DNA of 64,000 bases from Streptomyces sp. KL109B. Its GTDB lineage: Bacteria > Actinomycetota > Actinomycetes > Streptomycetales > Streptomycetaceae. The stretch covers positions 62,001-126,000 of the forward strand of contig NZ_JASERL010000009.1 of the NCBI RefSeq assembly GCF_030766935.1. The letters are read 5' to 3'. A program made the translations under genes and the position numbers. Under the pieces are notes generated by a model. That model worked only from the letters and a program-made list of their open reading frames with translations, made no database searches and was not told the DNA's origin. Below are positions 8,119-16,151 of the stretch, piece after piece; within the stretch, counting starts at the first letter, position 1; every line of letters starts with the position of its first letter.

Positions 8119-8835
8119 GTGGCGGGCGGGCAGGCAGCGGCGAAACAGCCCGGACGCAATCTGCGCCAGATGGCCGTGGACTCCCTGCGCCGGGCCATCA
8201 CCACCGGCCAGTTCCCCCCGGGCAGTCACCTGGGCGAGGTGCAGGTCTCCGAGCAGCTCGGCATCAGCCGCGGCACGCTCCGCGAGGCCCTGCGCCAGCT
8301 CCAGCAGGAGGGCCTGGTCAGCTACGGCGACCGGGGGCGCGTCACCGTCCGCTCGATAGACGAGAAGGACATCGTCCACACCTTCACCGTCCGCGCGGCG
8401 CTTGAGGCCCTCGCGGGGGAGACGCTCGCCTCCAGCCCCTACCGCCGCGAGCACTGCCGGCGGCTGCGCGAGGCGGTCGACGACATGGAGCGCGCGTCCC
8501 ATGCCTCGCTGGAGGCGCAGATCGAGGCCGACCTCGCCTTCCACGAGCTGCTGCTCCAACTCACCGGGAACGACGCCCTCGTGCGCTCCTGGAAGCTTCT
8601 CGAGGGGCCGATCCGCATGTGTTTCATGCACCGCGGCCTGGAACGCGCCCTGTCCAACATGCGCGCCCAACGCCACCGGGACATCGTCACCGCCATCGAA
8701 TCCGGAGACGCGGCCGCGGCCCAGAAGGTGATCTCCGAGCACATGGTCGCCGCCGCGCAGTCGCTCCTCTTCGGCGACGTCCGCAATCGCCCGCGCATCC
8801 GCATCACCGACGACCAACCGGCGGATCAGGACTGA
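8119..8835 (+). CDS. GntR-family regulator, FCD type, of the C4-sugar operon
   Basis: A 238-residue regulator. The winged helix (VSEQLGISRGTLREALRQL, about residues 49-67) is followed by a helical FCD effector domain with DLAFHELLLQL and a C-terminal QKVISEHM helix. The GTG at 8119 is preceded by a strong GGAGGGGG. It is the last gene of the isomerase-SDR-kinase-RpiB series, so it probably regulates that operon in response to a sugar phosphate or acid. The TGTYRACA sites at 3927-4023 are its most likely targets. A role in the separate reductase/MFS group, which has its own FCD regulator, is less likely. Confidence 0.87.
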   Translation: MAGGQAAAKQPGRNLRQMAVDSLRRAITTGQFPPGSHLGEVQVSEQLGISRGTLREALRQLQQEGLVSYGDRGRVTVRSIDEKDIVHTFTVRAALEALAGETLASSPYRREHCRRLREAVDDMERASHASLEAQIEADLAFHELLLQLTGNDALVRSWKLLEGPIRMCFMHRGLERALSNMRAQRHRDIVTAIESGDAAAAQKVISEHMVAAAQSLLFGDVRNRPRIRITDDQPADQD

Positions 8836-8915
8836 GCGGGCGACGTTCACTGGTACGTCGACAGGGCGGAGCGTGCTTCGGCGGGCGTAGGGGAAATGAG
8901 CACGGACCACGACGT

Positions 8916-9962
8916 TCAGCTGCCTGTTGATGCGGCGGACGTGCTGTCGCGGACCACCAGACGCGGCGTCATCGACACCTGGACGGCTCGGTCGCGCCGC
9001 CCCTCGACGCGTTCGATCAGGAGTCGTACGGCAGTTGACCCCATGTCGTGTCCTGCTTGGTCGACGCTGGTCAGTTGCACGGTGGCGAGATCGGCGACAG
9101 CCGTGTTGTTGTACCCGACGATGGAGACGTCGTCGGGTACGCGCAGCCCGAGTTCGTGGGCGGCCCGCCACACACCCATGGCCGCCACGTCCGCACCGGT
9201 GACGACCGCGGTGGGGCGGTGGCTCCCCGACAGCAGGCTCATCCCCGCCTTGTGGCCGCCTTCGTCGGAGTAGGCACCCTTGCAGACGCGCGTGAGGTCG
9301 GCCAGGCCGTGTCTCTCCATGGCCTGCTCGTATCCAGTCACCAGCTCGATCTCGGGGGTGTGGCGCCAGCGACTGCCCCGGGTGCCGGGCGAGGCGACCA
9401 GGGAGATGTGGCGGTGGCCGAGACCGACGAGATGATCCACGACGAGCCCGGCTCCCGCGGCGTCCGCGTCGGCCACGGAGTCGTGGACGTCAGAGGTGTC
9501 GTGATGGCCGATGACGACGGTCGGCGTCGCACGTGCCACGTTCAGGACCTCGTCGCGTGGGGTGCCGGGGGCGATCAGGATCAGCCCGTCCATCTGCCGG
9601 TCGACCATCGATTCGACGGTCTTGCGCTGGGCCTCGGCGCCGAAGCCCGCCGCGCCGATCAGCACCGTGTACTCGCTGGTGCTGAGTGCGTCCTGGACGC
9701 CGTCGAGGATGTCGGCGAAGAAGGGGTTGCGGATGTTGTCGAGGAGCACGCCGATCGTGTAGGTCCGCCCGCGCATGCCCCTCGCCGCCGCGTGGGGGCG
9801 GTAGTCGAGTTCCGCGATGGCGGCGCGCACCTTTTGCTGCATGCCGGTGCTGACTCCGTAGGCGTTGCGCAGCACCTTGGAGACCGCCGTGGTGGAAACG
9901 CCCGCGTGCCGTGCCACGTCCGTGATGGTGACGCGTTTCCCCCGCTGTCGACCCTGCTCCAT
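8916..9962 (-). CDS. LacI-family repressor of the rhamnoside ABC/GH78 operon
   Basis: A 348-residue repressor. The N-terminal HTH reads TITDVARHAGVSTTAVSKVL (about residues 11-30), with a hinge helix YRPHAAARGMRG, followed by a periplasmic-binding-protein-like effector domain beginning TYTIGVLLDNIRNPFF. It is divergent from a sugar ABC importer and an alpha-L-rhamnosidase gene, so it most likely represses them and is released by a sugar derived from the rhamnoside. The intergenic region holds an 18-bp perfect palindrome with the central CG typical of LacI operators, plus a weaker copy beside its own start. The ATG at 9962 is preceded by GGAG (minus strand, about 9 nt). Confidence 0.9.
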   Translation of the reverse strand: MEQGRQRGKRVTITDVARHAGVSTTAVSKVLRNAYGVSTGMQQKVRAAIAELDYRPHAAARGMRGRTYTIGVLLDNIRNPFFADILDGVQDALSTSEYTVLIGAAGFGAEAQRKTVESMVDRQMDGLILIAPGTPRDEVLNVARATPTVVIGHHDTSDVHDSVADADAAGAGLVVDHLVGLGHRHISLVASPGTRGSRWRHTPEIELVTGYEQAMERHGLADLTRVCKGAYSDEGGHKAGMSLLSGSHRPTAVVTGADVAAMGVWRAAHELGLRVPDDVSIVGYNNTAVADLATVQLTSVDQAGHDMGSTAVRLLIERVEGRRDRAVQVSMTPRLVVRDSTSAASTGS

Positions 9963-9999
9963 GTGTGACGCTCCTCGAACCGTTCGCGACCCAATCCAG

Positions 10000-10011
10000 G
10001 TAACGGTTTAC
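10000..10011. promoter_or_regulatory. Weak LacI-type half-symmetric site GTAACGGTTTAC
   Basis: GTAA/TTAC arms flank CGGT 38 bp upstream of the LacI start. It resembles the stronger palindrome at 10117 and may be an autoregulatory operator. Confidence 0.35.
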
Positions 10012-10116
10012 ACGATAAGGGACGCACCCGGTGGGCCGGTCTCTGATTTCATCACGTTATCCACTGGTGTCTTGACGGTCCCTGGGGCTGAGTGCATCGT
10101 AGGGCGCACCTCAGGA

Positions 10117-10134
10117 ATGGGTAACGTTACCCAT
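10117..10134. promoter_or_regulatory. 18-bp perfect operator palindrome for the LacI regulator
   Basis: ATGGGTAACGTTACCCAT is a perfect palindrome with central CG, 75 bp upstream of the ABC binding-protein start. Its symmetry and position make it the expected primary operator of the divergent LacI protein. Confidence 0.75.
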
Positions 10135-10208
10135 CGCTCGGCTCGTCTCCCACGGGGTGTACCGCACCCCGTGTCAGCCCTTCTTCCACGACGACGGGGA
10201 GCCCCATC

Positions 10209-11525
10209 GTGAACACCGTTCGGTCCGCCGCCCGCAGGGTCCGGTTCGCCTCCCTGGGTGCGAGTACCGCTGTACTGGCTCTTCTGGTCACCGCGTGCGG
10301 CGGCTCCGGGGGAGGTTCGACGGCCGCGCCGAAGGAGTTCAGCTATCTGACCAACACGGAGAACGCGACGGTGAAGACGGCGCTCGGCACCCTCGCGAAG
10401 GGCGCGTGCGCCGACGCGAACAAGGCACTGCCCCTGAAAGTGGAGACCGTTCCGCAGACCAGCCTGGACCAGAAGCTGCAACTGCTGGCCGGGCAGGGCG
10501 CGTTGCCCGTGCAGTTCGCCGCCGGTAACGCGCCGGCCCTGACCGACCAGCTCTACAAGTCGGGCAAAATCGCCGACATCGAGGGCGAGTTGAAGAAGCT
10601 GGGCGTCCTCGACCGGATCGAGCCCGGCGCGATCTCCACGATCAAGGCGCTGTACGACGGGAAGATGGAGGTCCTCCCGTACGAGTACAACATCGAGGGA
10701 ATCTTCTACAACAAGAAGGTCTTCCGTGCGAACGGGATCGAGGAGCCCCGCACCTGGGGCCGGCTCACCAAGGCGGCAAGCACCCTTCAGGGCAAGGGAG
10801 TTCAGCCCTTCTCCGCGTCCGGGCAGCAGGGCTGGCCGCTGACCCGGCTCATCAGTGGGTACCTCTACCGCAGCCTGGGGGCCGACGCGCTGGAGAAGGT
10901 GCGGGACGGCAAGGCCAAGCTCACCGACCCCGCCTATGTGAAGGCCGCGCAGGCGGTCGCCGACCTGGGCAAGAAGGGGTACTTCGGCAAGGGTGTCGGC
11001 TCGGTCGACTACGACACGTCCTTCAACACGTTCCTGACCGGCAAGGCCGCCATGTTCTACATGGGCAGCTGGGCGCTGACCAACATCGCCGACAAGAAAC
11101 AGAACAAGATCGGCGCTGCGGACATCGGCTTCATGCCCTTCCCTGCCGTCGCCGGAGGAAAGGGGTCGATCGACGAGTACCCCTCCAACGTCGGCCTGGC
11201 GATGACGCTCAACAAGAAGACGTTCGACTCCAAGGTCGGGGACTGGGTCGGCTGCGTCGCCAAGAACTACGGCAGCACGGCCCTGAAGGACCAGGGGTCG
11301 ATCTCCGGATTCAAGCCGAGCAGCCCGGTCAAGGCCGCCAACGCGGTGAGCGGCGACGTCCGCGACCGGATCAGCAGGACCCGGCGGAACGTGCTGTGGT
11401 TCGAGGCCCTGTTCAGCACCAAGGCCACCACGGTCAGCCAGACGAACGCGGCCCAGCTCGTCAGCGGGTCCATGAGCGCCCAGCAGTTCATGCGGACCGT
11501 GCAGGACGCGCTCGACAGCAAGTGA
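10209..11525 (+). CDS. ABC transporter sugar-binding lipoprotein (CUT1 type)
   Basis: A 438-residue extracellular solute-binding protein. A signal peptide with an Ala/Leu-rich core ends in the lipobox LVTACGG, so the mature protein is anchored through the cysteine. The rest shows the family-1 binding-protein pattern, including LAGQGALPVQFA, VLPYEYNIEGIFYNKKVF and KAAMFYMGSWAL. It should capture an oligosaccharide and deliver it to the two permeases downstream. The linked GH78 gene suggests a rhamnose-containing glycoside. The GTG at 10209 follows GGGGAG by 8 nt. No ATPase gene is linked, as is usual in Streptomyces where one MsiK-type ATPase serves many importers. Confidence 0.9.
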   Translation: MNTVRSAARRVRFASLGASTAVLALLVTACGGSGGGSTAAPKEFSYLTNTENATVKTALGTLAKGACADANKALPLKVETVPQTSLDQKLQLLAGQGALPVQFAAGNAPALTDQLYKSGKIADIEGELKKLGVLDRIEPGAISTIKALYDGKMEVLPYEYNIEGIFYNKKVFRANGIEEPRTWGRLTKAASTLQGKGVQPFSASGQQGWPLTRLISGYLYRSLGADALEKVRDGKAKLTDPAYVKAAQAVADLGKKGYFGKGVGSVDYDTSFNTFLTGKAAMFYMGSWALTNIADKKQNKIGAADIGFMPFPAVAGGKGSIDEYPSNVGLAMTLNKKTFDSKVGDWVGCVAKNYGSTALKDQGSISGFKPSSPVKAANAVSGDVRDRISRTRRNVLWFEALFSTKATTVSQTNAAQLVSGSMSAQQFMRTVQDALDSK

Positions 11526-11621
11526 CGCCTTCCACCGTCGACGGTTCACCCCGTCGCCCCGCGCCGGCGGCACCCCCGCCGGCCCTCTCCTCAACGCTCC
11601 GCGACGAAGTGGACTGCGCTC

Positions 11622-12506
11622 ATGCACCGCGTTCTCGGTGACCGCAGGGCCGTACTGATCCTGCTCGGTCCCGCTCTCCTCGTCTACTCCCTGATCATGC
11701 TCGTCCCGATGCTCTGGTCCCTCGGCTACAGCTTCACGCGGGGCAACGCGATCGACGGCTTCACCGGCAACGGACTGGCCAACTTCCAGCGCCTGTTCAC
11801 CGACCCGGACGTCGGTCACGCCCTGTGGTTCACGGTGAAGTTCGCCGTCACCGTGACCGTCGGTCAGGTCGTCGCCGGGTATCTGCTCGCCCTGCTCTAC
11901 GTGTTCTTCCTGAAGCGGGCCTCCGCCCTGGTGCGCACACTGGTGTTCTTCCCCGTCGTGCTGCCCACGGTGGCCGTCGGCCTGCTCTTCAAGAACTTCT
12001 TCCAGGTCGCTCCGCAGGCCGGCCCGGTCAACTCGCTGCTCAACGCCGTGGGCATCGAGTCCGTCGACTGGTTCGGCAGCGCGGGCAGCGCCTTCTGGGT
12101 GCTGATCATCATGGAGATCTGGCGCTCCATGGGCTTCTACGCGGTGCTCCTCTTCGCCGGACTCGTCGACATCCCCGAGGAGATGCTGGAGTCCGCGCGC
12201 CTGGACGGGGCCTCCGGGCTGCGCCTCGTGCGGCACATCGTCCTGCCGATGTCGTTCCCGGTGCTCCTGTCGTCGCTGATCTTCAGCATCAACGGCACGC
12301 TCAAGGTCTTCGACTCGATCGTCGCGCTGACGGGCGGCGGCCCCGGCAACAGCACGTCGCCCCTCACCCTCTACATGTTCCAGACGTCGTTCACGTACAG
12401 CGACTACGGCTACGGCAGCACCATCGCGCTGTTGCTCACCGTCGTCTGCCTGCTGGTGACCCTGGTCGTCTTCCGTGTCTCACGGCGCGACCTCACGAAG
12501 GACTGA
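11622..12506 (+). CDS. Sugar ABC transporter permease, MalF/UgpA type
   Basis: A 294-residue inner-membrane permease with about six helices. The coupling loop that contacts the ATPase reads EEMLESARLDGASGLRLVRH, matching the EAA motif (EAAxxDGA...). It forms the channel with the next gene product. It starts 96 nt after the binding-protein stop at an ATG with only a weak ribosome site (GAAG, about 14 nt), and ends 4 nt before the next permease gene. Substrate is inferred only from the GH78 gene in the operon. Confidence 0.9.
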   Translation: MHRVLGDRRAVLILLGPALLVYSLIMLVPMLWSLGYSFTRGNAIDGFTGNGLANFQRLFTDPDVGHALWFTVKFAVTVTVGQVVAGYLLALLYVFFLKRASALVRTLVFFPVVLPTVAVGLLFKNFFQVAPQAGPVNSLLNAVGIESVDWFGSAGSAFWVLIIMEIWRSMGFYAVLLFAGLVDIPEEMLESARLDGASGLRLVRHIVLPMSFPVLLSSLIFSINGTLKVFDSIVALTGGGPGNSTSPLTLYMFQTSFTYSDYGYGSTIALLLTVVCLLVTLVVFRVSRRDLTKD

Positions 12507-12510
12507 ACCC

Positions 12511-13422
12511 ATGGCCCTCGACACGACGCACCGATCCACCACGAAGAGGGAGGGCGGCCGCGCCACCCCGAGGCGCCCAGTGCGCACCAACCGCGGCCCC
12601 CGCAGGGGCCGTTGGTGGGTCAGGGTGCTGATCGCCCTGCTCCTGGTGGCCGAGATCTACCCGCTGGTCTGGATGTTCCTCACGTCGCTGAAGTCCAACA
12701 GCGACTACCTGAACAACTCCACCTGGAGCCTGCCCACCCACTGGGAGTGGGGCAACTACAGCGACGCGTGGACCACCGGGAACATCGACCTCTACGTCAA
12801 GAACAGCGTCCTCGCGGTCGCGCCCGCGCTCGCCCTGATGCTGCTGCTCGGCACCGCCGCCGGGTTCGCCCTGCAGATCATGGTCTGGAAGGGGCGGAGC
12901 CTGACGCTGCTGGTCTTCCTCGCCGGGATCATGGTGCCCGCCCAGATGATCCTGCTGCCGCTGTTCACGATCTACTTCCAGACCGGCCTGTCCGGCACGC
13001 TCTGGCCGCTGATCCTCACCTACACCGGCACCGGGCTGCCGCTCACCGTCTTCATGATGGCCACCTACTACAAGGCGCTGCCCCGCGAGCTGTTCGAGGC
13101 GGCGGTCATCGACGGCGCCGGCGTCCTGCGGGCCTTCTGGTCGATCAGCGTGCCCATGGTCCGCAACGCCGTCCTCACTGTCGGCCTTGTCCAGTTCTTC
13201 TTCATCTGGAACGACCTGCTGATCGCGCTGACCTTCACCAACAGCCAGGACCTGCGCACCGTCCAGGTCGGCCTGCTCAACTTCACCGGTGACTTCGGCG
13301 CCACCCAGTACGGCCCGCTGTTCGCCGCCATCTGCATCAACGTCTTCGGCACCCTCCTGATCTACCTCTTCCTCAACCAGAAGGTGATGAAGGGCCTCAC
13401 CTCGGGTGCCCTCAAGGGCTGA
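12511..13422 (+). CDS. Sugar ABC transporter permease, MalG/UgpE type
   Basis: A 303-residue second permease, with a charged N-terminal tail rich in Arg and Thr and then six predicted helices. The EAA loop reads ELFEAAVIDGAGVLRAFW and the protein ends in KGLTSGALKG, typical of MalG-type subunits. The ATG at 12511 is used because it lies directly after the previous stop; the upstream in-frame ATG at 12475 lies inside the preceding gene. It pairs with the MalF-type protein to import the binding protein's oligosaccharide. Confidence 0.9.
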   Translation: MALDTTHRSTTKREGGRATPRRPVRTNRGPRRGRWWVRVLIALLLVAEIYPLVWMFLTSLKSNSDYLNNSTWSLPTHWEWGNYSDAWTTGNIDLYVKNSVLAVAPALALMLLLGTAAGFALQIMVWKGRSLTLLVFLAGIMVPAQMILLPLFTIYFQTGLSGTLWPLILTYTGTGLPLTVFMMATYYKALPRELFEAAVIDGAGVLRAFWSISVPMVRNAVLTVGLVQFFFIWNDLLIALTFTNSQDLRTVQVGLLNFTGDFGATQYGPLFAAICINVFGTLLIYLFLNQKVMKGLTSGALKG

Positions 13423-13489
13423 CCGACGCCGCCCCGCTCCATCCCGCCCGACGGCGTTCGCGCGCCCACTTCATGAAGGGTTTTCCCCT

Positions 13490-16081
13490 GTGTCCTCGCT
13501 CCAGCCCGCCCCCGTCACGTTCGAGCACCTGCGTGACGGCCTCGGTATCGGCCGGGCCGCACCGCGGCTGTCGTGGCAGCTGCCGGCCGACGCCCCGGAC
13601 CAGACCGCCTACGAAATCGAGATCGAGCGCGCCGGGGCCGTCCACCGCACGGGCCGGACCGAAGGCGCCGACCGCAATCTGGTGCCCTGGCCGCACACCC
13701 CGCTCGTCTCCCGTGAGCGGGCGGCCGTGCGCGTACGGGTGTGGGGCGACGGCGACGAACCCGGCGCCTGGTCCGTGCCCGCGCACGTGGAGGCCGGGCT
13801 CCTCGACCCCGCGGACTGGCAGGCCCAGCCGGTCGGCGCGGCATGGCCACAGACGCCCCACACCGACCGCCGACCGGCCCGGGTCCGCCGGGACTTCGAG
13901 CTGACCGCCCCCGTGTCCCACGCCCGGCTCTACATCACCGCACACGGCCTGTACGAGGCGGAGATCAACGGCGTGCGCGTCGGTGACGACACGCTCTCGC
14001 CCGGCTGGACCGTCTACGGCGAACGCCTGCGCACCCACACGTACGACGTCACCGGCCACCTCACCCAGGGTGCCAACACCATCGGCTCCTGGCTCGCCGA
14101 CGGCTGGTACCGCGGCCGCATCGGATTCCACGGCGGCCACCGCGACCTCTACGGCACCGACCAGTCCCTGATCGCCCAACTCGAAGTCGTACACACCGAC
14201 GGCTCGACGACCGTCGTCGCGACCGACCGCACCTGGCGGGCCGCCGTCGGACCGATCCTGTTCACGGGCCTGTACGAGGGCGAGGCCTTCGACGCCCGAC
14301 TGCACGACCCGACGTGGTCCACCCCCGGCCACGACACCACCGGCTGGAGTCCCGTGGCGGTCCGCACCCGCGATCCCCGCACCTTCGTCGCACCGCGCAC
14401 CGCCCCGGTGCGCTGCACCCAGGAGGTGTCACCGGTCTCCATCACCCGTACCGGAGAGGGCCGTTATCTGCTCGACTTCGGACAGAACCTGGTGGGCCGG
14501 CTCCGTGTCACCGCGGACGGCCCGCGAGACACCGCCATCACCCTGAGACACGCCGAGGTGCTCCAGGACGGCGAGCTCGCCACCCGGCCGCTGCGCGGCG
14601 CGGCAGCCACCGACGTCCTCACCCTCGCCGGGGACGGTCCCTTCACCTGGGAGCCCCGCTTTACCCTGCACGGCTTCCGGTACGCCGAAGTCGACGGCTG
14701 GCACGGCGAGTTGACGCCCGGCGATGTCACGGCCCGGGTCCACCACACCGACATGCGCCGCACCGGCTGGTTCGAGTGCAGCGACGACATGATCAACCGC
14801 CTGCACGAGAACGTGGTGTGGAGCATGCGGGGCAACTTCGTCGACATCCCCACCGACTGCCCGCAGCGCGACGAACGTCTCGGCTGGACCGGAGACATCC
14901 AGGTCTTCGCCCCCACCGCGAGCTTCCTCTACGACTGCGTGGGCATGCTCGACTCGTGGCTCGACGACGTGGCCGCCGAGCAACTGCCCGACGGCACGGT
15001 GCCCTGGTACGTGCCGGTCATCCCCGGGGGGCCTGCCTGGACCCCGATCCAGCCGGGTGCGGCCTGGGGAGACGTGGTCACCCTCACCCCCTGGGTCCTG
15101 TACCAGCGCTTCGGCGACCTTGACGTGCTGCGGCGGCACTTCCCCATGGCCAAGGCGTGGGTCGACCTCCAGGAACGGCTCGCCGGGGAGGACCGCGTCT
15201 GGGACACCGGCGACCAGCTCGGCGACTGGCTCGACCCCATCGCGCCGCCGGACGACCCCGGCGCCTCCCGCACGGACCGCTACCTGGTGGCCACCGCCTA
15301 CTTCGCCCACTCGGCCCGCCATCTCTCCCTCGCCGCGGCCGAGTTGGGGGACACGGAGACGGCCACCCGGTACGCGCGGCTCGCGGACGAGGTCGCCGCC
15401 GCCTTCCGCGGCCGCTACGTCACCGCGTCGGGCCGGATGACCAGCGACAGCCCCACCGCCTACTCCCTCGCCCTGGTCTTCGGGCTGCTGGACACCGACG
15501 CCCGGCGCGCGTTCGCCGGTGACCGGCTGGCCGAACTCGTCCTCGCCGACGACGCACGCATCGCGACGGGCTTCGTCGGCACCCCGCTCATCTGCGACGC
15601 CCTCACCGACTCCGGTCATCTGGACGTGGCCTACCGCCTGTTGACCCAGACCGAGTGCCCGTCGTGGCTCTACACCGTGTCGATGGGCGCGACCACCATC
15701 TGGGAACGCTGGGACAGCCTGCGCCCCGACGGCACACTGAACCCCGGCGGCATGACCTCCTTCAACCACTACGCGCTGGGCGCCGTCGCCGACTGGCTGC
15801 ACCGCACCGTCGCCGGCCTGGAGCCTGCCCGGCCCGGCTACCGCACCATCGCCTTCCGGCCCCGCCCCGGCGCGGGCATCACCTGGGCGAAGGCCCGCCA
15901 CGAGACGCCGTACGGTACGGCCGCGATCTCCTGGCGGCGGACCGAAGCGGGCCTGAGCGCGCACATCACCGTCCCGCCGGGCTGCGAAGGCCGCGTCGAA
16001 CTGCCAGGCCGCCGCGCGGTGACCGTCGGCGCCGGAGAACACCACCTCGACAGTGGCGCGGCGGGTGAGCGCGCCGCCTGA
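13490..16081 (+). CDS. Alpha-L-rhamnosidase, glycoside hydrolase family 78
   Basis: An 863-residue inverting hydrolase that releases terminal alpha-L-rhamnose. N-terminal beta-sandwich domains include LSPGWTVYGERLRTHTYDV and LDFGQNLVGRL. The (alpha/alpha)6 catalytic domain contains DCPQRDERLGWTGDIQVF, the conserved acidic motif of GH78 (about residues 460-477). The C-terminal sandwich follows SFNHYALGAVADWL. There is no signal peptide, so it acts in the cytosol on imported glycosides, matching the upstream importer. The GTG at 13490 follows GAAGGG; longer readings overlap the permease. It ends the LacI-controlled operon and is convergent with the GH65 gene. Confidence 0.9.
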   Translation: MSSLQPAPVTFEHLRDGLGIGRAAPRLSWQLPADAPDQTAYEIEIERAGAVHRTGRTEGADRNLVPWPHTPLVSRERAAVRVRVWGDGDEPGAWSVPAHVEAGLLDPADWQAQPVGAAWPQTPHTDRRPARVRRDFELTAPVSHARLYITAHGLYEAEINGVRVGDDTLSPGWTVYGERLRTHTYDVTGHLTQGANTIGSWLADGWYRGRIGFHGGHRDLYGTDQSLIAQLEVVHTDGSTTVVATDRTWRAAVGPILFTGLYEGEAFDARLHDPTWSTPGHDTTGWSPVAVRTRDPRTFVAPRTAPVRCTQEVSPVSITRTGEGRYLLDFGQNLVGRLRVTADGPRDTAITLRHAEVLQDGELATRPLRGAAATDVLTLAGDGPFTWEPRFTLHGFRYAEVDGWHGELTPGDVTARVHHTDMRRTGWFECSDDMINRLHENVVWSMRGNFVDIPTDCPQRDERLGWTGDIQVFAPTASFLYDCVGMLDSWLDDVAAEQLPDGTVPWYVPVIPGGPAWTPIQPGAAWGDVVTLTPWVLYQRFGDLDVLRRHFPMAKAWVDLQERLAGEDRVWDTGDQLGDWLDPIAPPDDPGASRTDRYLVATAYFAHSARHLSLAAAELGDTETATRYARLADEVAAAFRGRYVTASGRMTSDSPTAYSLALVFGLLDTDARRAFAGDRLAELVLADDARIATGFVGTPLICDALTDSGHLDVAYRLLTQTECPSWLYTVSMGATTIWERWDSLRPDGTLNPGGMTSFNHYALGAVADWLHRTVAGLEPARPGYRTIAFRPRPGAGITWAKARHETPYGTAAISWRRTEAGLSAHITVPPGCEGRVELPGRRAVTVGAGEHHLDSGAAGERAA

Positions 16082-16151
16082 CACCTCCGCGACGCACATC
16101 GCCGAGTCGTACCAGTGCCACCCCGAAGCGGTCTGCCTTCCACATCGCAGC

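Noticed and set aside
8841..8860. CGACGT/ACGTCG hairpin after the GntR gene as a terminator
   Set aside because: The stem is only 6 bp with an 8-nt loop and no U-tract, too weak to call.
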